Part shown: positions 1 to 6,907 of the stretch, in pieces
How positions within the stretch are numbered: the stretch's first letter is position 1
Layout: each line of letters opens with the position of its first letter
Notes under the pieces: model-generated
Seen by the model: only the letters and a program-made list of their open reading frames with translations
The model's database searches: none
Told to the model about the DNA's origin: nothing
Translations under genes and position numbers: made by a program
Source: Pelosinus fermentans
Lineage (GTDB): Bacteria; Bacillota; Negativicutes; DSM-13327
Direction of reading: 5' to 3'
Length of the DNA stretch: 45,250 nt
NCBI GenBank assembly: GCA_002434245.1
Contig: DJJR01000017.1
Coordinates: 1 to 45,250 of the forward strand

Positions 1-71
1 TATTTTTAGTGCGACAGCCCCGTTACAACGCTACTATGGGATTTTCAGTTCACTCTTTCTAAGCGGCGATA

Positions 72-1517
72 CTATTTTTTCTGTTGATTATATTGCAGAT
101 AAACCACATGCGTCTGCAAGAATTCTTCTAGTCCATGTTTTCCGTCGGCACCACCAATTCCTGATTTGCGCCATCCGGCATGAAAGCCCTGCATCGCCTC
201 AAAGTGCTCCCGATTAATATATGTTTCGCCAAATTTAAGTTCATTAGAAGCGCGCATGGCAAGATCAATATTCTGTGTGAAGATGGAAGAAGTCAGTCCA
301 TATTCACAATCGTTAGCCAGCTCAATAACTTCATCAAAGTCGTTGAAAGTCATCACCGGTAATACAGGTCCGAAAACTTCTTTTTGAATAATTTCCATCT
401 CTTGTCGACAATTCACCAGCAATGTAGGTTCATAATGAAATCCTACACGGTCGGCCACTTTTCCGCCAGTCTTTATTTGTGCTCCGTCGGCAACCGCCCT
501 CGCCACCATTTCAGCGATATTGTCCAGCTGTTGCTTGCTCACGAGAGGTCCCATATCTAAATCTGTCTCTGTCAGCGGATTTCCGTATTTCGTATTTTTC
601 ATCATCACAGTCATTTTTTCAATAAATTGTTCTGCAATATCCACATGAACGTATACTCGTTCTGCACAATTGCAGGCTTGTCCTGTATTGATCACTCTAG
701 AGGCATAGATTGCTTTCACCGCCAAATCCAGGTCAGCATCGGGCATAACAATCGCTGGTGCTTTACCACCGAGTTCCAGTGATACTTTCGTTACATTTTC
801 GGCAGCAGCTCGCATGACAGCAATTCCACCATCAACACTTCCAGTGAAACTAACCATGCCTACTTTCTCATGTCCAGCTAACGCATTCCCAACTTCGGCG
901 CCTGGTCCTGAAACCAGATTGAAAACGCCCTTAGGGAGGGAAGAGGCGGCAACGAGTTTGGCAAACTCAAAGGCATTGTTAGGGGTCTCCTTGCTAGGTT
1001 TGATGACAATAGTATTGCCTGTTACCAGTGCAGGTGCAAGTTTGCGTGCGATCAGAAGGAAGGGGAAATTCCATGGCAAAATTCCTGCAATTACGCCAAT
1101 CGGCATTTTGTACAAGAATATATTCTCATTGGGACGATCACTTTGAATGATTTCCCCCTCATATTTTCGAGCAAACCCGGCCATATAATCCATATAATCA
1201 GCAGTAAAATTAACTTCCGTTAGGGCTAATGGTAATACTTTTCCCTGTTCTTCGGCAATGGTTTCCGCCAGCATCGTGGCATTTTCCCTAATTTTTGCAG
1301 CCAGTTCGTTGATATGCTTAGCTCTTTGGATGGCAGGTAATTTCGCCCATGTCTTTTGCGCTAATTCTGCTGCGTTTACAGCAGCAGCCACATCTTCACG
1401 GGTACCTTGGGGAACCTGAGAAATAACCTCTTCTGTTGCAGGATTAATGACTTGACCCATTTTACGAGAGTGATTAGGAATGAATTCACCATCAATAAAC
1501 ATTTGATAACTTTTCAT
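72..1517 (-). CDS. aldA: Lactaldehyde/glycolaldehyde dehydrogenase (AldA-type)
   Basis: A 481-residue NAD(P)-dependent aldehyde dehydrogenase, the normal length for the family. It matches E. coli AldA very closely along its whole length, including the C-terminal stretch NREHFEAMQGFHAGWRKSG. Visible active-site residues are N150 in PWNFPF, the general base E248 in LELGGKAP and the nucleophile C282 in GQACNCAERV. AldA oxidises L-lactaldehyde to L-lactate and glycolaldehyde to glycolate in the cytoplasm, the usual downstream step of 6-deoxyhexose and pentulose breakdown. The start is supported by AAGGAGG seven bases upstream. The gene is divergent from an IclR regulator and the spacer holds a good promoter and two palindromes. 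Family assignment is firm. Whether the main substrate is lactaldehyde or glycolaldehyde is inferred. Confidence 0.92.
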   Translation of the reverse strand: MKSYQMFIDGEFIPNHSRKMGQVINPATEEVISQVPQGTREDVAAAVNAAELAQKTWAKLPAIQRAKHINELAAKIRENATMLAETIAEEQGKVLPLALTEVNFTADYMDYMAGFARKYEGEIIQSDRPNENIFLYKMPIGVIAGILPWNFPFLLIARKLAPALVTGNTIVIKPSKETPNNAFEFAKLVAASSLPKGVFNLVSGPGAEVGNALAGHEKVGMVSFTGSVDGGIAVMRAAAENVTKVSLELGGKAPAIVMPDADLDLAVKAIYASRVINTGQACNCAERVYVHVDIAEQFIEKMTVMMKNTKYGNPLTETDLDMGPLVSKQQLDNIAEMVARAVADGAQIKTGGKVADRVGFHYEPTLLVNCRQEMEIIQKEVFGPVLPVMTFNDFDEVIELANDCEYGLTSSIFTQNIDLAMRASNELKFGETYINREHFEAMQGFHAGWRKSGIGGADGKHGLEEFLQTHVVYLQYNQQKK

Positions 1518-1582
1518 TGTATCTCCTCCTTGTATGATTCATTGATCTTCTCATTAAATTGCATACCAAATAATTTCACATA

Positions 1583-1612
1583 TACAAATCGTATTTGCAA
1601 TTGCGATTTGTA
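1583..1612. promoter_or_regulatory. Palindromic operator candidate in the aldA leader
   Basis: A 30-base near-perfect palindrome: outer arms TACAAATCG (1583-1591) and CGATTTGTA (1604-1612) match exactly, and the inner bases (TATTTG/CAATTG) mostly match. It covers the expected aldA start point just downstream of the -10 box, so a bound protein would block aldA transcription. The divergent IclR-family regulator is the natural candidate. This is inferred from position and symmetry only. Confidence 0.55.
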
Positions 1613-1617
1613 ATATT

Positions 1618-1647
1618 ATTATAAGAACATTCACCATAAAATGTCAA
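1618..1647 (-). promoter_or_regulatory. aldA promoter
   Basis: On the minus strand TTGACA (1647-1642) and TATAAT (1623-1618) are separated by 18 bases, a consensus match to vegetative sigma factor promoters. The predicted start near 1611 lies inside the 1583-1612 palindrome. Confidence 0.7.
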
Positions 1648-1648
1648 T

Positions 1649-1677
1649 ATATATTTACGAATATTCCGTAAATATAT
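1649..1677. promoter_or_regulatory. Second palindrome between aldA and the IclR gene
   Basis: Eleven-base perfect arms ATATATTTACG (1649-1659) and CGTAAATATAT (1667-1677) flank a seven-base centre. The site lies between the two divergent -35 boxes, so one bound protein could act on both promoters. Its sequence differs from the 1583-1612 palindrome, so the two need not bind the same factor. Confidence 0.45.
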
Positions 1678-1682
1678 GACTA

Positions 1683-1711
1683 TTGACAAATTTGAGAAAC
1701 AATGATAGCTT
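1683..1711 (+). promoter_or_regulatory. Possible promoter of the IclR gene
   Basis: A perfect TTGACA at 1683-1688 is followed after 17 bases by TAGCTT (1706-1711), a weak -10 box. The start would be about 20 bases before the coding region. Confidence 0.35.
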
Positions 1712-1738
1712 TAAAATCAATCATAAGTATTTTAGGGG

Positions 1739-2512
1739 TTGTTATTTATCAAAACAAATAAATCCGCAGCAAGAGTCATTGATGTATTATCATTGTTGGC
1801 CAAAGCTCATAAACCATTAACGCTATCAGATATATGCAGGGAAATTGATATACCCATGAGCAGCGCCTTCGAATTAATGTATACACTTGTTGAAAAAGAC
1901 GCTGTGGAAATTGATAGTAAGGAGATTAAAACCTTTAAGCTGGGTATGAAATTATTCGAAATTGGCGCTTCTGTTATTGAAAATTTGGATTTGCATAAAA
2001 TATCAAGGCCCATTTTGGAAGAGTTAAGCTTTACTACTGGTGAAACTGTTTTTTTAGCAGTAGCGGATAAGGCCGATGTTGTGTATTTGGACAGAGTGCA
2101 AACAAAGTCTTCCATTAATACTTCTGTAAGCCTTGGTGCCCGCAATACAATGCATACGACTGGAGTTGGCAAGGCGCTGCTATCCACTTACTCTAATGAA
2201 AAAGTGGCTCAGCTTCTCGGCGAGGGTGAATTGCTAAAAAAGAACGCCTTTTCCATTGGTCATTATAAGGACTTAATTGTTGAATTGGATTGTATACGGC
2301 AGAGAGGATATTCGATCGACAACCGAGAAAATGAACTAGATATTTTTTGTGTTGGGGCTCCTATCTTTGACAGAGAATGTAATTCAATTGCTGCAATAAG
2401 CATTTCAAGTATATTTACAAAAATGACTGATGATCATGTGCAGTATTTAGGTCAACTAGTGGTAGATGCAGCATTGCTCATATCTAAAAAATTAGGTTTT
2501 ATCAGTAAATAG
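1739..2512 (+). CDS. IclR-family transcriptional regulator
   Basis: A 257-residue protein of normal IclR length. The N-terminal winged helix (about 7-65, SAARVIDVLSLLAKAHKPL then a recognition helix around PMSSAFELMYTL) is followed by the IclR effector domain (about 75-255), with GARNTMHTTGVGKALLS typical of that domain. The start is awkward. A stop codon sits at 1733-1735 and the first usable codon is TTG at 1739, which directly abuts the GGGG of the only ribosome binding site. True initiation may be at this TTG or at a rare start codon slightly downstream (ATC 1748). The gene is divergent from aldA and upstream of the aldolase gene, so it probably controls both in response to a sugar acid or aldehyde. 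The effector is unknown. Confidence 0.85.
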   Translation: MLFIKTNKSAARVIDVLSLLAKAHKPLTLSDICREIDIPMSSAFELMYTLVEKDAVEIDSKEIKTFKLGMKLFEIGASVIENLDLHKISRPILEELSFTTGETVFLAVADKADVVYLDRVQTKSSINTSVSLGARNTMHTTGVGKALLSTYSNEKVAQLLGEGELLKKNAFSIGHYKDLIVELDCIRQRGYSIDNRENELDIFCVGAPIFDRECNSIAAISISSIFTKMTDDHVQYLGQLVVDAALLISKKLGFISK

Positions 2513-2571
2513 TGACAGTTATACATAATTAATGGATGTATTTGGTCTAAATTTAGGGTGGAGATATTAAG

Positions 2572-2600
2572 TTTACTTCACTCTTTTTTTAGAATATAAT
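2572..2600 (+). promoter_or_regulatory. Promoter of the DapA-family aldolase gene
   Basis: TTTACT (2572-2577) and a perfect TATAAT (2595-2600) are 17 bases apart. The start near 2607 argues against translation from an in-frame codon at 2613 and for the ATG at 2658. Confidence 0.6.
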
Positions 2601-2608
2601 TGTGAAGT
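2575..2608. promoter_or_regulatory. Inverted repeat flanking the -10 box
   Basis: ACTTCAC (2575-2581) and GTGAAGT (2602-2608) form a seven-base inverted repeat around the -10 box of this promoter. It could be a repressor site; no matching copy was noticed at the other promoters. Confidence 0.3.
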
Positions 2609-2657
2609 CTTTTTGTATATGCGAAATATAAAGAGACGAAAATTAGGAGGATTACAA

Positions 2658-3581
2658 ATGTTTAAGCCATATGGAATTTATTCAGCTATGCTTACTCCTT
2701 TTAAAGAGGATGGAAATGTAAACCAACAAGTGCTAAAAAAAATGGTGGATTTTATGATTGCAAAAGGCTTACATGGCATTTTTCCTGTGAGTACATCGGG
2801 TGAATTCCCCCATATGTCATTTGAGCAAGCGGTTGAAGTAATGGAAATTGTAGTTGAACAAAACGCAGGCAGAGTTAAAATAACGCCCGGCGTTAGTTCA
2901 ACTTGTGCTGAAAATTCAATTCGATTAGCTTACAAGGCAAAGGAATTGGGTTGTGACGGAGTCGTTATTTGCCCACCCTATTTTTATACCATTTCCGATG
3001 AAAATATAGAAAAACATATTGAGACGGTCGCTGCTGCTGTAGATATTCCCGTAATTTTATATAGTATTCCCCTCTTTGCACCACCTATATCTAGAGATGT
3101 TGTTAAAAGATTAAGCAAGAAACCTAATATAGTAGCCATGAAAGACTCCAGCGGCAGTATGGTCGAGGCACTTCATTATATGGATATGGTACGAAATGAA
3201 GGTTCGGATATAAACTTCTTAGTTGGACGTGAAGATATACTAGCACCAGCTCTTATGATGGGAGCGAAGGGCTGCATGACAGCATGTGCCCATATTGTAC
3301 CTGAAATTATGGTCGGTATTTGGGACGCGTATCATGGAAATGACTGGGAAAAAGCGAAACGGTTGCAGTTTGCAATTTTGCCGATCATTCGGGCTATGTT
3401 TTCAGCTCCTTTTCCTGCCGGTTTCAAATTTGCTCTCGAAATGAGAGGGTTTGAAATGGGACCATTAAAACAGCCTTTGGGCGCTTCATCAGAAAAACTG
3501 TTAAGTGAGGCTGAAGATGAGATACGAGCTCATATGTCTGTTTTATTGAAACTGATTGAAACAGAGCGTTTAGATAAATAA
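2658..3581 (+). CDS. Dihydrodipicolinate synthase/N-acetylneuraminate lyase family aldolase
   Basis: A 307-residue class I pyruvate aldolase of the DapA/NAL superfamily with a TIM-barrel pattern. The Schiff-base lysine is in NIVAMKDSSGS and the catalytic tyrosine in VILYSIP. The usual GTTGE phosphate/carboxylate loop is altered to STSGE. The start ATG has AGGAGG seven bases upstream; a reading frame opens at 2613 but lacks a ribosome site and lies at the transcription start. Such enzymes join or split pyruvate and an aldehyde. Beside AldA and a LarA homologue, and away from lysine genes, a catabolic 2-keto-3-deoxy sugar-acid aldolase giving pyruvate plus lactaldehyde or glycolaldehyde is more likely than DapA proper. 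The exact substrate is not determined. Confidence 0.85.
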   Translation: MFKPYGIYSAMLTPFKEDGNVNQQVLKKMVDFMIAKGLHGIFPVSTSGEFPHMSFEQAVEVMEIVVEQNAGRVKITPGVSSTCAENSIRLAYKAKELGCDGVVICPPYFYTISDENIEKHIETVAAAVDIPVILYSIPLFAPPISRDVVKRLSKKPNIVAMKDSSGSMVEALHYMDMVRNEGSDINFLVGREDILAPALMMGAKGCMTACAHIVPEIMVGIWDAYHGNDWEKAKRLQFAILPIIRAMFSAPFPAGFKFALEMRGFEMGPLKQPLGASSEKLLSEAEDEIRAHMSVLLKLIETERLDK

Positions 3582-3652
3582 GCTCGTTAACAGAATTCTT
3601 AATATTGAAAGTAATAATAATATACAAATCATAAGAAGAGGGTGCAATACTA

Positions 3653-3694
3653 ATGAAAGCATTAGTGTTGCATGATCCTAAGAGTTTGAACTGA
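3653..3694 (+). pseudogene. N-terminal relic of a zinc alcohol dehydrogenase, or short leader peptide
   Basis: A 13-codon frame, MKALVLHDPKSLN, follows a purine-rich site (AAGAGGG) and ends in TGA. MKALVLHDP is the classic opening of medium-chain dehydrogenases, but no further MDR sequence follows. It is either a stump left by a deletion or a leader peptide for the hairpin just downstream. Confidence 0.4.
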
Positions 3695-3705
3695 ACAGAC
3701 ATTCT

Positions 3706-3738
3706 AGATCTTCATCCAGGGAAAGATGATCTTTTTTT
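3706..3738 (+). terminator. Possible attenuator/terminator before the larA-like gene
   Basis: GAT and CATC (3707-3716, with a CTT bulge) can pair with GATGATC (3725-3731), and seven T residues follow at 3732-3738. The stem is short and bulged, so activity is uncertain. It would lower expression of the larA-like gene relative to the aldolase. Confidence 0.35.
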
Positions 3739-3789
3739 ACCAGAACCTGAGAAAAAGTTTACATACAAAATTTTAAAGGGGGAACTTTC

Positions 3790-5085
3790 GTGAAAGAATT
3801 TGAGCTTCTGTTAGGTAAAAAAGTTATCAAAGTTTCTTTGCCTGAGGAGAAGATCATTGGTGTTGTGGAAGGCAAGATATATGTACCTATTGTAGATGTA
3901 GAAGCTGCGATTAAAGAAGCCCTTCACAATCCCATCGGTACGCCACCGCTAAAAGATATAGTAAAAGCCGGGGATAAGGTGGCGGTAGTAGCCAGCGATA
4001 TTACGCGGGCCTGGGTTCGCTTTGATATCATTTTGCCGCACCTATTGAATGAAATCAATAGGGCCGGTGTGCCTGATAATGATATTGTATTGATAGTAGC
4101 CCTCGGTGCTCACCGGATAAACACCCTGGAAGAGCATATCACTGTATATGGGCAGGAGGTTGTTGACCGGGTAAAAATCGTGCAAAGTTACGCGCCGATT
4201 GCCGAAGATTTTACTTACATAGGTACAACTTCGCGCGGTGTGCCAGTGAACATTAATAAGGAAATAGTAAATGCGGATAAGGTGATTTTAACTGGTGGTA
4301 TTGTGTACCATTTAATGGGAGGTTTCGGGGGCGGACGAAAATCAATTCTGCCAGGAGTGGCGGGATATGCCACCATTCAGGCAAATCACAGTTTTTGTCT
4401 GAATGAGGAGGTGGGCCAAGGGACAAATCCAAAGTGTATTTCCGGCAAGCTGGATGGCAATACGATGAATGAAGACATGATAGAGATAGCTGGAATGGTA
4501 AAACCTGACTTCCTTTTTAATGTAGTGCAAACGGCTGAAGGGCAATTTGCCCGATTTGTTGCTGGACATTGGCTGGGAGCCTGGCTTGAGGGCTGCAAGA
4601 CGGTAGAGGAAATCTTCGGCGTGTCGATTAAAGAAAAGGCCGATTTAGTGATCGCTTCTGCTGGCGGCTATCCGAAAGATATCAATTTATATCAGGCCGA
4701 TAAAACGATGGATAATGCTGTCATGGCTTGTAAAGATGATGGCGTAGTTATTCTTTTGATGGAACTGTTGGATATTAACGAACCGCCTGACTTTAGCGGC
4801 TGGTTTAATTACGAATCATTGTATGATAGAGAACAAGCACTGAGGAAAGAGTTTACTGTTCCAGGCTGGGCCGCGCTGAAAGTTGGTGAATTAGCCAAGA
4901 AAGTTCCCAATATAGTGGTAACACTGCCTAGCAACAAAGAATTTATTGAAAAAGCCGGCATGTTCCCGGCAACCACTATGGAAGAGGCTTTAGCCTTAGC
5001 AGAGGAAAAGCTTGGCCATAAGAATTACACCATCCTATTGATGCCTCATGGGGCTAATACCATGCCGATTTTAGGAAAGGCATAA
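3790..5085 (+). CDS. larA: LarA-family nickel-pincer racemase/epimerase
   Basis: A 431-residue member of the LarA (DUF2088) family. Numbered from the GTG start, the nickel-pincer ligands of Lactobacillus plantarum LarA are all present at the same positions: H108 (ALGAHRI), H174 (VYHLMGG), K184 (GGRKS) and H200 (QANH). D70 and R73 in SDITR match the conserved Asp/Arg pair. LarA racemises lactate, and homologues epimerise other 2-hydroxyacids, using the nickel NPN cofactor made by LarB, LarC and LarE. None of those maturation genes is in this window, so the cofactor must be made elsewhere. GTG is chosen because GGGGG lies just upstream at 3778-3782. With AldA nearby, a lactate or other hydroxyacid substrate is plausible, but activity beyond the family is inferred. 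Confidence 0.85.
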   Translation: MKEFELLLGKKVIKVSLPEEKIIGVVEGKIYVPIVDVEAAIKEALHNPIGTPPLKDIVKAGDKVAVVASDITRAWVRFDIILPHLLNEINRAGVPDNDIVLIVALGAHRINTLEEHITVYGQEVVDRVKIVQSYAPIAEDFTYIGTTSRGVPVNINKEIVNADKVILTGGIVYHLMGGFGGGRKSILPGVAGYATIQANHSFCLNEEVGQGTNPKCISGKLDGNTMNEDMIEIAGMVKPDFLFNVVQTAEGQFARFVAGHWLGAWLEGCKTVEEIFGVSIKEKADLVIASAGGYPKDINLYQADKTMDNAVMACKDDGVVILLMELLDINEPPDFSGWFNYESLYDREQALRKEFTVPGWAALKVGELAKKVPNIVVTLPSNKEFIEKAGMFPATTMEEALALAEEKLGHKNYTILLMPHGANTMPILGKA

Positions 5086-5403
5086 GCATAGATTTTAAGA
5101 TATCATTTAAATTCAAGGGCAGATAAAGTTGATGTTGACGGGGGAAATCTAGTCCTGGATATATTTCTGGCTTTTTGCTATTGTTTAGTTTGCTGGATAA
5201 AATATGGTTATTTGGGTTCCATTGCTTATGGTCAGCAATTGGAACCCAAATTTTTTTGAAATTTTTCGATAGTGCAATATAGTTAGAAAATAAAAAATAT
5301 TCCGTACAAAATTACCATTTTGAAAACGAAATATACTATAAAGGCACAAGGACCTAAAATATAATTATAAATGAAGCAGCACACAGGAAAGGAGGCAATA
5401 AAT
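5086..5403. other. Intergenic region with a terminator, upstream of the first kinase operon
   Basis: Apart from the terminator at 5210-5258 no gene was recognised. The stretch 5259-5370 is very AT-rich and must contain the promoter of the next operon, but no convincing -35/-10 pair was found. Confidence 0.5.
5210..5258 (+). terminator. Intrinsic terminator after the larA-like gene
   Basis: Arms beginning TTTGGGTTCC (5211) and ending GGAACCCAAA (5250), extended by TTGCT/AGCAA, form a long stem followed by a run of seven or more T residues. Confidence 0.88.
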
Positions 5404-6894
5404 TTGTCAATCGCAGGAATTGATATTGGGACAACAGGATGTAAATGTACCCTATATAGCGAGGCGGGATGCTTGCTAAATGAATCATATGAAGAATATA
5501 ATATGGTTCAACACAGCGGTGAGCATGAATTAGATGGTTTGATAGTATGGGAAAGCGTCATCAAAGTGATACGCGATATTGCCAAAGATGCAATTGATTT
5601 AAAGGCAATCGGAGTTACATCTTTTGGTGAAGCCTTTATTCTTTTGGATTCAGAAGATAAACCATTGATGAATTCTATGCTATATACAGATCCAAGAGGC
5701 GAAAAACAATGCCAAGAGTTAATTGAGTATTTTGGAGATAAGAAAATAGCGAAAATTACAGGTTTAAAACCACATAAAATGTATAGTATTTCCAAGCTTA
5801 TGTGGATTGTTGAAAACAAGCCGGAAATTTATAATGCGGTAAAGCGTATTGTATTGTTTGAAGATTACATTGTATATATGTTAAGTGGAGTAGCCCAAAT
5901 TGATTATTCCTTGGCTTCTAGGACTATGGCGTTTGATATTATTAGCTTAGAGTGGTCTAAAGAAATAATTGAATTTTCAAATATTTCTTTAGATAAAATG
6001 TCAAATGTTGTGCCAACAGGAACCAAAGCCGGTGTTATTAAAGAAAAACTGGCAGAGTCCTTAGGTTTGCCCAAAGATGTTGTAATCGTATCAGGCTGTC
6101 ATGATCAGGTAGCTGCAACCGTTGGCGCAGGAGTTTTAGAACCTGGAATGGCAGTTGATGGGACTGGTACTGTCGAATGCATCACTCCTGTATTTAACGG
6201 CATACCGCAGAAAGATGTATTATTCAAAGGCAGTTATGCAATTGTACCCCATGTTACCCCTAATTGTTATGTAAGCTATGCGTTTTCCTTTACTGGTGGA
6301 GCATTGATAAAATGGTATCGTGATAAGTTAGCAAGTAAAGAGGCCCAATTCGTAAAGTCAGCGGGTAAGAATGTATATGAGCATTTTAATGAACAGGTAA
6401 AAGATGAACCATCTGGTTTATTAGTACTTCCCCATTTCTCCGGAGCAGCAACTCCCTATATGGATAGTGATTCGAAGGGGGCAATTGTTGGCTTAACAAC
6501 GGAAACTACTTCTATTGATATTTATAGAGGGTTAATGGAAGGCGTTACCTATGAAATGCTTTTAAATATGGAGTATTTAAAAGCAGCCGGAGTCGAAATC
6601 AAAGAGTTAAGAGCTACCGGAGGTGGAGCCAAATCAGGACTTTGGCTTCAAATGAAAGCCGATATCCTCAATGTCCCTGTACTATCTTTAGGTGCAGAAC
6701 AAGCAGGGACGTTAGGATGTGTGATGTTAGCCGGTGTTGCCTGCGGTATTTATAAAAATATGGAAGAGGCAGCTACGATATTTGTAAAGACAGGCACAAC
6801 CTATTTTCCCAGGAAAGAAAAGCATAAAGCATATCTGAAATTTTATAAACAATATAAAAAATTATATAAAGCAATAAAAAAAATAATGGCATAG
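5404..6894 (+). CDS. FGGY-family carbohydrate kinase (first copy)
   Basis: A sugar kinase of about 496 residues in the xylulokinase/ribulokinase fold. The N-terminal phosphate loop IAGIDIGTTGCKCT, the catalytic aspartate in GCHDQVAATVGAG and the C-terminal nucleotide-binding ATGGGAKSGLWLQMKAD are all present. The frame is open from ATG 5371, but AAAGGAGG sits at 5389-5396, inside that extension, and is correctly spaced for TTG 5404, where the family homology starts. It should phosphorylate the ketose made by the next gene, giving the substrate for the class II aldolase. It heads a five-gene run with short gaps. A paralogue lies at 19561-21060 and also uses a non-ATG start. The substrate cannot be read from sequence. 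Confidence 0.88.
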   Translation: MSIAGIDIGTTGCKCTLYSEAGCLLNESYEEYNMVQHSGEHELDGLIVWESVIKVIRDIAKDAIDLKAIGVTSFGEAFILLDSEDKPLMNSMLYTDPRGEKQCQELIEYFGDKKIAKITGLKPHKMYSISKLMWIVENKPEIYNAVKRIVLFEDYIVYMLSGVAQIDYSLASRTMAFDIISLEWSKEIIEFSNISLDKMSNVVPTGTKAGVIKEKLAESLGLPKDVVIVSGCHDQVAATVGAGVLEPGMAVDGTGTVECITPVFNGIPQKDVLFKGSYAIVPHVTPNCYVSYAFSFTGGALIKWYRDKLASKEAQFVKSAGKNVYEHFNEQVKDEPSGLLVLPHFSGAATPYMDSDSKGAIVGLTTETTSIDIYRGLMEGVTYEMLLNMEYLKAAGVEIKELRATGGGAKSGLWLQMKADILNVPVLSLGAEQAGTLGCVMLAGVACGIYKNMEEAATIFVKTGTTYFPRKEKHKAYLKFYKQYKKLYKAIKKIMA

Positions 6895-6907
6895 GAGGAT
6901 ATCAATA

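Noticed and set aside
1807..2187. Open frame of 126 codons antisense to the IclR gene
   Set aside because: Shadow of the IclR coding frame; no ribosome site and no family resemblance.
5320..5342. TTGAAA with a TATAAA as promoter of the first kinase operon
   Set aside because: The boxes are only 11 bases apart, too close for a working promoter; no better pair was found.
5371..5403. Eleven extra N-terminal residues of the first FGGY kinase
   Set aside because: The strong AAAGGAGG lies inside this stretch and is correctly spaced for TTG 5404, where kinase homology begins.
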